DNA of 64,000 bases from Phocaeicola vulgatus (lineage in GTDB: Bacteria; Bacteroidota; Bacteroidia; Bacteroidales; Tannerellaceae), in NCBI GenBank assembly GCA_022009975.1, contig CP091733.1:2276501-2340500 (forward strand), given 5' to 3'. The notes below the pieces were generated by a model. It was not told the origin of the DNA. It saw only the letters and a program-made list of their open reading frames with translations, and did no database searches. A program made the position numbers and the translations under genes. The stretch's first letter is position 1; the number at the start of each line of letters is the position of its first letter. Positions 49,896 to 60,007 of this stretch are shown one piece after another.

Positions 49896-51070
49896 TTACT
49901 TGCGAGCCGTTTTTCTTCGGTTCATTTCCGCCTGGAGCATTCGCAGCTCACGACCGGTCTGACCTGCCACTGAAGTGTTTTCTTCAGCACGACGAATCAA
50001 ATAAGGCAGCACCTCCCTAACAGGAGCATAAGGCACATACTTTGTAACGTTATAGCCTTCATGTGCCAAATTGAACGAAATGTTATCACTCATGCCCAAC
50101 AGCTGAGCAAAGAAATACGTTTGTCATTACGTGCCAAACCTTTTTCATCCATCAATTTCGCCAACTTCATGTTACTCTCTTCGTTGTGTGTACCCATGAA
50201 CATTTCGAAGTTATCTATATGGTCAACTACAAATTTCACACCAGCATCGTAGTTAGCATCTGTTGCTGCTTTGTCTTTGCAAATAGGATCAGGATATCCC
50301 AATTGGGCTGCTCTTGCTCTTTCCTCTTCCATATAGGCACCTCTTACGAACTTAATGCCCGGAACATAGTTATTAGCCAAAGCATCTTCATATATTTTCT
50401 GCAAATAAGGCATTCTGTCATGGCGATACATTTGCAAAGTTGCAAATACAATGGCGCGTTTCTTGTTGAATTTCCTCATCGCTTCATCGGTCAAATCGTC
50501 AATGGCGTCTTGGAAACAATAGTCTTCCGCATCCACCAATATACGAACGTCATTCTTATAGGCTCTTTCGCACAAAGCCATGAAACGTTCTTTAAACTCG
50601 CGGAAAGCTTTCACTTCTTCGATTGTCAACTCACTTTGGTGTTCAGAAGCCTTTGCCAACAACTCATCAGTCGTTATTGTAGAGGGTTTGAATACGGCAT
50701 AAGCCAAATTCTTGTTTTCTTTGGCGTAGTCGATAGAACGAATCGTCTCATCAAAGGTAGCTTTTATACCTTGTTCCGTCTGCTCTCCTTCCGCTGAATA
50801 ATCAAGCGTGGACATCACATTGAAATCTTTCAAGTGATTAATCGCTTTTTCGCAGTCACGCAACGTTTCACCCCCGACAAACTGTTTGTACAATGTCGGT
50901 TTTACTGCCCAAGCCAAAGGAAAGTGTATCTTAATAGCAACATTAGAACCCCATTTGGCCATTTTCACCAACGTCGGATATTTAATTGTGTTAAACAACA
51001 AATATGCATTCTTCAATTCTCCGTCCGACTTTGCAGAGAATGCTATTTCGGTATTATTAAAATCAAGCAT
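49896..51070 (-). CDS. Proline dehydrogenase (PRODH, frameshifted)
   Basis: Flavoenzyme oxidising proline to pyrroline-5-carboxylate. Starts MLDFNNTEIAFSAKSDGE at 51070. Key segments of the TIM-barrel family: VMSTLDYSAEGEQTE, LVDAEDYCFQDAIDDL, YVPGIKFVRGAYMEEER and the C-terminal YVPYAPVREVLPYLIRRAEEN. The frame breaks at about 50113-50118 (ATTTCTTTGC; one T missing, restored RIFFAQLLGMSD). Repaired length about 391 residues. With pruA upstream it forms the proline-to-glutamate pathway. Confidence 0.93.
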
Positions 51071-51112
51071 AATTAAAAAGGTTTATAAGGCCAACGAACA
51101 ATCAATAATGGC

Positions 51113-51231
51113 GGTGTGTCATAATTGCAAACAGCCTTGCTGCTTTCGGAATTCGACCTTAGTCATTTACATCAGCAAACGTCTATCCATCTCATCCTCT
51201 GCGTTTAAGATTTTGCTAATTCAGATACACC
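51113..51231 (+). repeat. Interspersed repeat R1, complete copy b
   Basis: Exactly 119 bp, like copy a, but in the opposite orientation. Shared core ATTCGACCT...AGTCATTTACATCAG. It lies between proline dehydrogenase and pruA. Confidence 0.75.
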
Positions 51232-51235
51232 TAAA

Positions 51236-51272
51236 GGGTTGCATCAAAACTTTCATTTTGACACAACCCTTC
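51236..51272 (+). terminator. Terminator-family hairpin beside R1 copy b
   Basis: GGGTTGCATCAAAAC / GTTTTGACACAACCC-type stem with loop TTTCATT, then TTCTATC. Just beyond the pruA stop. Confidence 0.65.
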
Positions 51273-51285
51273 TATCATATAATTA

Positions 51286-52915
51286 TTATTTTTCTCCTAA
51301 GAAAGGATAGCCATAAGAAGTCGGAGGAACCAATGCCTCTTTGATACAACGAGGATTTGTCCAACGAATCAAATTCAATGGGCCACCTGCCTTATCATTT
51401 GTACCAGAAGCACGAGAACCGCCAAACGGCTGCTGAGCAATAACTGCTCCTGTCGGCTTATCATTGATATAGAAGTTTCCAGCAGCATAACGCAATTTGT
51501 TGAATGCTTTATCCACTGCATATCTATCATAAGCAAATAGAACCTGTCAAACCATAAGGAGATGTGCTATCACACAATTCCAATGTCTCTTCAAAATCTT
51601 TATCCTCATAAACATATATTGTAATGACAGGGCCAAAGATTTCTTCCACCATGCTCTTGAACTTCGGATTAGTGGTTTGGATGACAGTCGGCTCTACGAA
51701 ATAACCCACTGACTTATCGCCATGACCTCCAAAGATGACTTCAGCATCCGGAGATTGTTTTGCATATTCGATATAGCTCATGATATTATCAAATGAAGCC
51801 TCATCGATAACAGCGTTGATAAAGTTTGTAAAGTCACGAACGTCACCCATCTTGATTTCTTTCAACATGTCGCCTACATATTCTTTTACCTTTGGCCACA
51901 AAGAAGAAGGGATATATGCACGAGAACCTGCAGAACATTTCTGTCCTTGGTATTCGAATGCACCACGTACGATGGCAGTTGCGATATCCAAAGCATCAGC
52001 TGAAGAGTGAGCAAAGATGAAGTTCTTTCCTCCTGTTTCACCCACCATCTTTGGATAGGATTTATAACGTCCAAGGTTTTCACCTATTTGACGCCATAAT
52101 GTATTGAATGTTTCAGTTGATCCAGTGAAGTGGAAGCCTGCAAAATCAGGGCTTGCTGTAATCACTTTGCCAATTACGCTACCTTTACCTGGGATAAAGT
52201 TAACAACACCGTCTGGCAAACCAGCTTCCTTAAACACTTTCATCAAGAAGTAGTTTGAATAGATAGCTGTCGTTGAAGGTTTCCAAACTGCGACATTACC
52301 CATCATGGCAGGAGCCATGTTCAAATTTGAAGCAATTGAAGTGAAGTTAAACGGAGTCAGTGAGAATACAAATCCTTCCAAAGCACGGTATTCCATTCGG
52401 TTCAAAATACCTTTCTCTGAATAAGGTTGATCAGCATAAACCTGACCTGCATAGAAAGTACTGAAACGTAAAAAGTCAATCAATTCACAAGGAGCATCAA
52501 TTTCTGCCTGGAATGGATTCTTACTCTGTCCTAACATGACAGAAGCATTCAACATATAACGGTACTTTGTAGCAAACAGTTCTGCAACACGCATCATTAA
52601 AGATGCACGTTCTACCCAAGGCAACTCAGACCATTCTTTATGAGCTTTCATTGCTGCATCAATGGCCATTTGTACCTCTTTCTCACCTGCTTTGTGATAA
52701 GTTGCCAACACATGATGATGGTCATGCGGCATAACTACATTTCCTGTATCACCGGTATAAATTTCTTTACCACCGATAATCAATGGGATTTCCCATTTTT
52801 CTGTTTCCAACTGAGCCAAAGCACTCTTAAGGGCTGCTTTTTCGCTCGATCCTGGCGCATAAGCCTTAACCGGTTCGTTTTCCGGTTTTGCGAATCTAAA
52901 TATCGCGTTATCCAT
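51286..52915 (-). CDS. pruA: L-glutamate gamma-semialdehyde dehydrogenase (P5CDH, frameshifted)
   Basis: Aldehyde dehydrogenase oxidising glutamate semialdehyde to glutamate with NAD+. Motifs: SLTPFNFTSIASNLN, VIWKPSTTAIYSNYF-type cofactor loop, FTGSTETFNTLW, ETGGKNFIF (catalytic Glu), GQKCSAGSRAYIP (catalytic Cys) and FGPVITIYVYED. The frame is lost at about 51530-51540 (TCTATTTGCTTATG; expected GSIFAYDRYAVDKAF, two T missing). Repaired length 543 residues, standard for P5CDH. The variant -7 box TACATTTA lies about 50 bases upstream. Confidence 0.95.
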
Positions 52916-53264
52916 ACGGTATTACTTTTTTATTAGAAGGTTCTAACATTATGCTGTAAATGTAATAATATTTTTAATAAGTTCATACTATTCCGTGGTT
53001 TTTTTCCTCAATTAATAGTTTTTACACATTCATTTAACATTAAAACAATCAATGCACCGCCAATTATTCATTTAAACCCATTCCAACCAAAGGTTACGAC
53101 CTCTTTTCAAAAAGCATACTACCTTTTTCTAAAAAGGTAGGCTCGAATAATTTCAGCTGCTATTAATTCGGTACTTAAACACCGTTTAAACGCTGTTTAA
53201 ACAGCACGCTTTTCCTTATGGTTTTACCTTGCGGAAAGGATAAATGTATTTAATGGTAATCAAA
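52916..53264. other. Intergenic region with repeat R3 copy b
   Basis: 349 bases. Holds R3 (53105-53172) and two palindromes, CGTTTAAACG (53183-53192) and GCTGTTTAAACAGC (53192-53205). No gene found. Confidence 0.5.
53105..53172 (+). repeat. Interspersed repeat R3, copy b
   Basis: CAAAAAGCATACTACCTTTT, then a short palindrome (CTACCTTTTT/AAAAAGGTAG), ending CAGCTGCTATTAATTCGG. Matches 10376-10442. Confidence 0.6.
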
Positions 53265-54189
53265 CTAAACCAATTTCTGTCCTGCTTTCAGATGCAGCAT
53301 TTCTTTCGGTACAGATTCCCGGACATGTTCTATCAGTAATTTGGATAATGCGAAACGCACAAAGTCTTTTCTTGTCACAAAATATATTTCCCGCGTAGGG
53401 CGAGGAATGGCAAATGTCCGCACCAGGTCTTTTTGCTCGGGGCATAATTGCAATGTTGCCAACTCCGGGATGAAAGTCATCCCGTAACCGCTCTCAACCA
53501 TGTGCATAAAGGTTTCCAAACTACCTAAGTGGTAAGCGGCTTGGTGAAGTTTCACCTGCTCACGTTGACAAACGCATCAATTGGTCACGGAAACAGTGCC
53601 CCTCGTCGAGCAACCAAAGACGCTCGTCACTAATATCCGCCGTGCGAATCAAGTTTTTCCGATAAACAGCCTCCTTTTTAGAGACATAACAGAAGAATTC
53701 TTCATAAAAGAGCAGAGTCCCTTCCAAGTTGGATTCCAATGGTTCATTGGCGATAATGGCAGCATCAATCTCACCATTCTGCAATGCAGCCAAAGTTGGA
53801 GCTGTCTGCATCTCTTGAATACGTATATCCAACTCTTTATGTTGCTCAGCCAAATGTTGTAAAAAGCGAGGCAACAAATAGGGAGCAATGGTCGGCAACA
53901 CTGCCAATCGGAAAGCACCTTTAAGCGATTGTTCCTCTTCCTTCACTATATCTTTTATCAAAGCGGCTTGATGCAACACGGAACGAGCTTGGGCAATCAC
54001 CTTCACGCCGGCAGCAGTCGGTTTTACCGGTTGGACGGAGCGGTCAAATAATTTGATGCCCAATTCATCCTCCAACTTTTGTATCATCATGCTTAAAGTT
54101 GGTTGCGTGACCCGGCAAAACTCCGCCGCCTTGGCAAAATGACGACATTGGTCTACCGCCAATATATATTCCAATTGTTGAATAGTCAT
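53265..54189 (-). CDS. oxyR: LysR-type peroxide sensor OxyR (frameshifted at the second Cys)
   Basis: Starts MTIQQLEYILAVDQCRHFAK (54189). Winged helix-turn-helix in residues 1-60 (RVTQPTLSMMIQKLEDELG), then a substrate-type domain with LDEGHCFRDQ, the peroxidatic Cys. The frame fails directly after (LMRL then nonsense); inserting two bases gives RLCQREQVKLHQAAYHLGS, restoring the resolving Cys and continuing through ETFMHMVESGYGMTFIPEL. Loss is at about 53563-53570. Repaired length about 308 residues. In Bacteroides OxyR controls catalase and alkyl hydroperoxide reductase genes. Confidence 0.93.
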
Positions 54190-54350
54190 ATTCCTATATA
54201 CCTTATATTATATAATACACATATATAATAACAATCGTTTCTGCCCGATTGTTCATTAATGAAATATCGCCATTCCCAACATCAATCAACGTTCGGAATG
54301 ACGATATCACCGCCTCTTTAGTCTAATTATTTACTAAGCGAATATTTGGA

Positions 54351-54794
54351 TTATTCTCCTTTTTCTTCTTCAGTTTCACCTTCTGCCGGAGCCTCTTTCA
54401 CTTCCACCGGAGTAAAGTCTGTAATGCCAGCTTCCACCAAGATATTGTACCATCCAATCAATTTCTTGATATCACTCGGATAAACTCGTTCACGGTCATA
54501 TTCAGGCAATACCTCTGCTAAATAAGCACGCAATTCATCCGGTTTCGCAGATGTAGAAATAGAAGCCTTCTCGCCTTTCTCTTTATTCTTGATACTTGTC
54601 AAAACTTCATGAAGAGGAACCTCTGCCCCAACTGTATAAATGGCGATATCACCTAAAGATATTACTTTGTCTTTTGCATAAGCAGGAACCTTCTTCCCGT
54701 CCTCCAATGATTCAACAATCAGCATGTTTTTACCGTGAGAAACCAATTTAAAAAGCCCTCTACGTCCTGAAATCGACAGAATTGTCTTCAACAT
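54351..54794 (-). CDS. DUF5606 family protein
   Basis: 147 residues starting MLKTILSISGRRGLFKLVS. A small beta-rich N-terminus (ISGRRGLFKLVSHGKNMLIVESL), a helical middle and a Glu-rich tail (EGETEEEKGE). Family known only by number, conserved in Bacteroidetes beside coaE. The chain nusB, yajC, ybbR, coaE and this gene runs on one strand. Confidence 0.8.
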   Translation of the reverse strand: MLKTILSISGRRGLFKLVSHGKNMLIVESLEDGKKVPAYAKDKVISLGDIAIYTVGAEVPLHEVLTSIKNKEKGEKASISTSAKPDELRAYLAEVLPEYDRERVYPSDIKKLIGWYNILVEAGITDFTPVEVKEAPAEGETEEEKGE

Positions 54795-54860
54795 AATCGT
54801 ATACTATTTTCTTTATTGAATTAATCTATTTTGTTTGTTTATATCTGCAAAGATAACAAA

Positions 54861-55450
54861 CTACCCGATATTTTGAGCTATTTGCGCCAAAAACTTTTCC
54901 ACCTGTGGTATCAAAGGCTGCACTCCATCATTAAATATGGTGAAATCCGCCAACTTGCTTTTCTCTTCATCCGGCATTTGACTCTTGATTCGGTTTTCCA
55001 CCGCATCCTTTGATGCACGGTCTCGGCTCAAAACCCTTTCAATCCTGATTTCCAAAGGAGCATACACCATCAAAGAGACATCGGTCAACTTATCGAATCC
55101 GGATTCATATAAAATAGCAGACTCAATGGCGCAAAAGGTGTTGTTTTGCCTGCTATCACACCATTGTTTAAATCATCAGCCACGACCGGATGGATAATAC
55201 TATTCACCTTTTTCAAAAGTAAATCGTCTTTAAATATGAGAGAAGCAAGCATCGGTTTGTTCAATCCTTGATCTGTATAGATAGAATCTCCAAACAGGGC
55301 TATCAAAGCCTCCCTTATGACAGGACTCTCACGGGTCAATTTCTTACTCTCGTCATCCGCTATATAAACCGGAATTCCATATAATGACAACAATTGGGTG
55401 ACAACCGACTTTCCACTTCCGATTCCACCTGTTATACCAATCCTTTTCAT
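54861..55450 (-). CDS. coaE: Dephospho-CoA kinase CoaE (frameshifted)
   Basis: Last step of coenzyme A synthesis. N-terminal P-loop GGIGSGKS (residues ~8-15), then YIADDESKKLT, IIHPVV. The frame fails at about 55163-55167 (AACAATGG should be AACAAATGG; restored NKWCDSRQNNTFCAIESA), continuing ILYESGFDKLTDVSLMVYAP and VLSRDRASKDAVENRI. Repaired length 196 residues. The start ATG at 55450 overlaps the ybbR stop (ATGA). Confidence 0.93.
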
Positions 55451-56459
55451 TTGCCGTTTCCCTTCACTTCTAATAAGAACTCTATTTCCCCGGAGTGATG
55501 TTATAGCTTTTCACCCATTCTGGCTTAGCGGACAAATCCACATTCAATGTGCCGGACACATTCTCCTCCAACATTTTAAAAGAAAGATCAACTGAAAGCC
55601 GTTCTTCCGTCAACTCTTTAAACTTGGATATCGGGATATTGCAAGACACCTTGACACTCTGCGGGAAAGTACGGATAGTGTAAATATCCGGCACATCCGT
55701 TATATGCACAGGAATTTCAAGGGTCTTCTCTGTATATTCTTCTACAGGAATGATGACGGATACGCTTTCGGTATGTGTAGTCACGCCAGGAATGGCTCTC
55801 AATAAAACATCCTTCGTTATTGTCTTTTTCACCTTATCCACTTCGACATAAACCGTTTTCACACAATCAATCGTATCCAACATTTGTTGGCTTCCGTAGA
55901 TTGTCACCATGGCTGGTGTCATCGTGATTTCTCCTGAGACCAAGAATCCGCTTGGAGTTTGGATATTCCCGTCAAACACGACTGGGACTTCTTTGCTTTT
56001 GCGCATGGCATATTTCACAGTCAAACGCTGCGGGTGAATGCTGTACAATTTTGTCGATGCCAATAGCAGTTTTTGGACTTCCGTTTGCAAATACTGCTGC
56101 CCAATGACATACTCACTTTTGTCGGTCGATAGCTTGCTCAAATCGATATTGACCGAACGCAACCGTTTATCCACGCTATAGTTCAACAGCGCACTACCCT
56201 TGTCCCTTACATGTACATTAAGAGCTTTCGGGAGATCTGATTCAAAAGTTAAATATGCCGGGACATTAACGTATCTGATAGGAATAGACAAATCCGTTTC
56301 ATACTCACTCTGCAGGCTTTGCAAAGTCCAAAAGCCTAAAGAAAGCAGGACAAAACAGGAAAAAATTAAAGCTTCTTTCCATCGTTGGCGATGCAAAAAA
56401 GCTTTAATATCTATTGTTGCAGACTTGAATGCCTCCGACAGTTGATCCAGTCGTGACAT
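55447..56459 (-). CDS. ybbR: YbbR/CdaR-like membrane-anchored protein (frameshifted at the C-terminus)
   Basis: Starts MSRLDQLSEAFKSATID, one membrane helix (residues ~32-50), then YbbR-type beta repeats (IPIRYVNVPAYLTFESDLPK, VPVVFDGNIQTPSGFLV). The raw frame ends at 55482 (ITPGK). Adding one G to the GGGG run at 55489-55492 gives ITPGEIEFLLEVKGNGK and a stop overlapping coaE (ATGA). Repaired length about 337 residues. In Firmicutes YbbR-domain CdaR regulates c-di-AMP synthase; in Bacteroidetes the role is not established. Confidence 0.85.
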
Positions 56460-56481
56460 ACCTTCTATGTGTTTATCTTAA

Positions 56482-56787
56482 TTACTTTTGTTTTGCATCT
56501 TCAGATGAAGCAAATACAGAGGTCTTATCGATTTGGATATTGACGCCATTGGCAATTTCAATCATCATGTAAACATCGCCAATCTCTTTTATCTTACCAT
56601 AAATACCACCTGCAGTGATTACTTTGTCTCCAACTTTCAAAGCTTCTCTTGCTTTCTGAATCTCTTTCTGTCTCTTTTGCTGGGGACGGATCATGAAAAA
56701 ATAGAAAATAGCAACAATGACAACCATCATAAGGATTCCTGACCATTGAGATTGTCCAGCTGCATCTAACATAATACTTAAGTTCAT
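56482..56787 (-). CDS. yajC: Preprotein translocase subunit YajC
   Basis: 101 residues: one membrane helix (residues ~17-32, ILMMVVIVAIFYFFMIRPQQ) followed by the conserved MIRPQQKRQKEI and the KVGDKVITAGGIYGKI beta module. Associates with SecDF-SecYEG. Intact. Between nusB and ybbR. Confidence 0.95.
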   Translation of the reverse strand: MNLSIMLDAAGQSQWSGILMMVVIVAIFYFFMIRPQQKRQKEIQKAREALKVGDKVITAGGIYGKIKEIGDVYMMIEIANGVNIQIDKTSVFASSEDAKQK

Positions 56788-56878
56788 CTTTATATTTTTA
56801 TTAGTTACACGTTATTAAGCGGGCAACAATGTTCCGATTCCATCTGTCGCCCTACGCCTACAAATGTAAGGATAATAT

Positions 56879-57804
56879 TTAATCTTTCAGCAAAAGCTTT
56901 TGACTTTTTAATTCATTGACAATTGAATCTAATATTCCATTAATGAAATGGCCGCTCTTCGGTGTGCTATAATACTTAGCCATGTCTATGTATTCGTTCA
57001 ATGTGACACTTACCGGTATTGTCGGGAAGCTCATAATCTCAGCCACTGCAATCTGCATAATCAACATATCCATATTGGCAATACGCTCGGTTTCCCAATT
57101 CGTCAAATGCTTATTGATGGTTTCACGATATTCTTTGCCTTTCAAATTGCCTGGTGGAACAATTTCGTCGCAAACATCTTGTCTTCTCTATCCTTGAACA
57201 TCGGGAGCAGAGGCTGCTTGCTACCTGCCTTTTCCTCGAACTGGCGAATCGTCTTCAAAGCAAATGTCTCCACAATTGCTATATCATCGTTCCAATAGAT
57301 ACTTTTATCCTGCAAATACTCTTCCACATCTTCGCTTCCACATACGATTCTCTTGAACACCATGCGCCAAAACTCTTTGTCAGTCTCATAAGAATCGTTC
57401 GGATTGTTCAAGTATTCCGCATAGAGCTCTGAATTCAAAATTGCGTCCAACAAATCCTTGACGAAATCTTCATCATTAGCCCATGTGATGGATTGTTCGG
57501 ACAAGTATTTTTGGAAAGCTTCGTTATGCTCCAATTGTGCAGCAAAACGATTGTCTACCAAACGGGTGTTTGGATTCAAATCCTCTTCTGTCGGCATAAA
57601 TTTGTGCCTGCGAACATCCAAGTTTCTTTTGTGTAAGTTGGTAACATCTACAATGAGCAGTAATAAATAGTAATAAAGGTCATACGATTTTTGGAGGCTG
57701 AACAATAATTCATTCTCGGCTGTCTTTAAGTCGCCATTTCCGTTCTGATAGTAAGAGTAAACTATCTGTAGTACTTTAATACGGATTAAAATTCTGTTGA
57801 TCAT
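56879..57804 (-). CDS. nusB: Transcription antitermination factor NusB (frameshifted)
   Basis: Starts MINRILIRIKVLQIVYSYYQ, the NusB N-terminal helix, here with the Bacteroidetes-type long insertion (about 170 residues). The C-terminal part carries NMDMLIMQIAVAEIMSFPTIP and LNEYIDMAKYYSTPKSGHFING, the NusB RNA/NusE-binding domain. The frame fails at about 57143-57147 (ATTTGAAAGG; one T missing, restored AILKGKEYRET). Repaired length about 308 residues. First gene of the chain to coaE; -7 box TAATTTTG at 57844-57851. Confidence 0.93.
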
Positions 57805-58112
57805 CGTTTGAAAGAACTTCTTTTGTTATTTTTATTTAGACTGCAAAATTAGTCGTTTTTTCTTTAACGGAAGTTTTTTATCCTGCATTTATTTCCCATT
57901 TTTGAATTTCTTACCATTTATTTTTTTAATTTTATAAATAATTATAGGGTAAAAAAGTATGAATATGAGAAAAAATAATTATAAGTTTACACCGTTTATA
58001 CATCTTGTGGCGTTTTTTGATTATTCATGTTTCTCTAAAACAAAACGAACGTCACCCGGATAAGGTGTATTCAGATAAGTTATTTTTAGGGATGGTTCAA
58101 AAACAGTAGCTC
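57805..58112. other. Divergent nusB / PUR intergenic region
   Basis: 308 bases, AT-rich. Contains the nusB -7 box (57844-57851) and a possible variant box TATTTTTA (58081-58088) for the PUR gene. Nothing else seen. Confidence 0.5.
57844..57851 (-). promoter_or_regulatory. -7 box for nusB
   Basis: TAATTTTG on the minus strand, 39 bases upstream of the nusB ATG. Confidence 0.55.
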
Positions 58113-58508
58113 ATGGAAGAGTCAAAGAAAAATAATAATTTTGATATTGGTGGTGATAAGGAAATACTTTATTCAAAAACCATCAAAGCAGGTAAACGAA
58201 TTTATTACATAGATGTAAAAAAAAGTTCAAAAGATGATTTGTTTATCGCTATTACAGAAAGCAAACGTGTTCAGGGGAAAAGCAACTCAGATATTTCTTT
58301 CGAGAAGCATAAAATATTCCTTTACAGGGAGGATTTCGACCGGTTTGTAAATGTATTGAAACAGGTTATGGACTATGCCAACGAATACCAGCCGAATCGG
58401 GCACAACAAGCAAACAAGGTTGTGGAGAAGCCCAATGATATCGACGACCGGTTATCTATTTCGATTGATGACTTCGATTTGGAATCCGGGGACAAACCTT
58501 TAGAATGA
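58113..58508 (+). CDS. PUR-family DNA/RNA-binding protein (DUF3276)
   Basis: 131 residues with one Pur-alpha-like repeat: EILYSKTIKAGKRIYYIDVK, then DLFIAITESKRV and HKIFLYREDFDRFVNVLKQV. Bacterial PUR proteins dimerise and bind purine-rich single-stranded nucleic acid. Tail is acidic. Monocistronic, with a convergent terminator shared with ilvE. Confidence 0.88.
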   Translation: MEESKKNNNFDIGGDKEILYSKTIKAGKRIYYIDVKKSSKDDLFIAITESKRVQGKSNSDISFEKHKIFLYREDFDRFVNVLKQVMDYANEYQPNRAQQANKVVEKPNDIDDRLSISIDDFDLESGDKPLE

Positions 58509-58548
58509 TCCATTACGGTTGACTCCTCATTGGTTACTATGAAATACA

Positions 58549-58600
58549 AAAACGGACGCACCCAATATTGAAAAAGGGCGCGCCCGTTTTTATTTTATGG
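58549..58600. terminator. Bidirectional terminator between PUR gene and ilvE
   Basis: Stem AAAACGGACGCACCC / GGGCGCGCCCGTTTT with two mismatches, T tract on both sides. Confidence 0.75.
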
Positions 58601-58612
58601 CAAAAGTTATTC

Positions 58613-59632
58613 TTATTCGATGATAGTTACCCAACCATAGTTATCCGGTTCATCGCCATACTGGATAGCGCGCAATTTGTTATATAACTTTTCACAAACT
58701 GGCCCCGGCTTCCCATCTTTCAGAATCACATATTTCTTATTTTCATCCAAGTCGTCAATCTCTGAAATCGGGGCAATCACCGCTGCTGTACCGCATTCGG
58801 CAGCTTCATCAAATGTAGCAATCTCTTCGTACGGAACAGGACGGCATTCTACTGTCAAACCCATATCGGCAGCCAACTGTTGCAGGCTCTTATTGGTAAT
58901 TGATGGCAGGATAGAATGAGACTTCGGAGTGATGTAGCTGTTTCCTCTCACCGCAAAGAAGTTTGCCGGTCCGCATTCATCCAAGTATTTCTTTTCTTTT
59001 GGATCCAAATAAAGGACTGCAGCGTAACCTTTCTCATGTGCTAACTCTCCAGCAACCAAACTTGCCGCATAATTACCTCCCACTTTTATCGTACCTGTTC
59101 CAAATGGAGCCGCACGGTCGTAATTACGCATGATACAAACTTTTGATGGTTGGAAACCTCCCTTGAAGTAAGGACCTACCGGAGTTACAAATACAACAAA
59201 CATGTATTCAGGTGCAGGTTTCACACCGACTTGCTCTCCCAAACCCAACATCAATGGACGGATATACAAAGCTGCTCCACTTTCGTAAGGAGGAACAAAA
59301 CGTTCATTCAACTTAACAACTTTACGGATGGCTTCTTCGAATTTCTCCAATGGCAACTCTGCCATCTTAATACCTCTACTGGATGCTTGCATACGTTTTC
59401 CATTTTCATCCATACGAAAAACACGGATTTTGCCGTCTTTCCCTCTGAAGGCCTTCAATCCCTCAAATGATTCTTGTCCATAATGAAGGCAAGTGGCAGC
59501 CATGTGAATGTTCAATATCTCAGAAGAACAAACTTCCAATTCTCCCCACTTTCCATTGCGGTAATAACAACGGACATTATAGTCAGTTTTGAGGTATCCA
59601 AAACCAAGCTCAGACCAATTTAAATTTCCCAT
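58613..59632 (-). CDS. ilvE: Branched-chain amino acid aminotransferase
   Basis: 339 residues from ATG 59632 (MGNLNWSELGFGYL). PLP-dependent class IV aminotransferase transferring amino groups between Leu/Ile/Val keto acids and glutamate. PLP Lys in GTIKVGGNYAAS; YLDECGPANFFAV and TVECRPVPYEEI are typical of the IlvE/BCAT2 branch. Intact. The longer frame to 59734 crosses the -7 box at 59661-59668. Confidence 0.95.
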   Translation of the reverse strand: MGNLNWSELGFGYLKTDYNVRCYYRNGKWGELEVCSSEILNIHMAATCLHYGQESFEGLKAFRGKDGKIRVFRMDENGKRMQASSRGIKMAELPLEKFEEAIRKVVKLNERFVPPYESGAALYIRPLMLGLGEQVGVKPAPEYMFVVFVTPVGPYFKGGFQPSKVCIMRNYDRAAPFGTGTIKVGGNYAASLVAGELAHEKGYAAVLYLDPKEKKYLDECGPANFFAVRGNSYITPKSHSILPSITNKSLQQLAADMGLTVECRPVPYEEIATFDEAAECGTAAVIAPISEIDDLDENKKYVILKDGKPGPVCEKLYNKLRAIQYGDEPDNYGWVTIIE

Positions 59633-59660
59633 ATTGTTTCCTCCAATTATTTTTTTAATG

Positions 59661-59668
59661 CAAATATA
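59661..59668 (-). promoter_or_regulatory. -7 box for ilvE
   Basis: TATATTTG on the minus strand, 28 bases upstream of the ATG. Confidence 0.55.
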
Positions 59669-59957
59669 AAACAAAATGCAATATATAATAACTCTATTTC
59701 TTACATTTTCTAAGACTGATTCCCAAATGTACAAAACTTATTATAAACAAGCTATAAATAGATGAACTATTTCTCCTTTTAAACTGAAAACATTCATCGC
59801 CTCCGCAATATAGTTGTTATGAAACACGAAACTTATTTATTGTACAGACCATTCTTATTAATTACAGATTTAAACAAAAGCTTTCACTTTCTTCACTAAA
59901 TGTATATAAAATCATCCTTCCTCTTTTTCCTTTTAGCATAATATAATAGGAAGAGTA

Positions 59958-59989
59958 TTTGACTATCCGATGATAAATTTTTATTTTTG
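59958..59989 (+). promoter_or_regulatory. Promoter for metF
   Basis: -33 TTTG at 59958-59961 and -7 TATTTTTG at 59982-59989, with a 20-base spacer: a textbook Bacteroides pair, 18 bases before the ATG. Confidence 0.65.
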
Positions 59990-60007
59990 CATCAAAAATA
60001 ATAACAA

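Larger units (their letters stand above)
59633..60007. other. Divergent ilvE / metF intergenic region
   Basis: 375 bases, AT-rich. Contains the ilvE -7 box (59661-59668) and a well-formed metF promoter (TTTG 59958-59961, TATTTTTG 59982-59989). No ORF or strong repeat in between. Confidence 0.5.
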
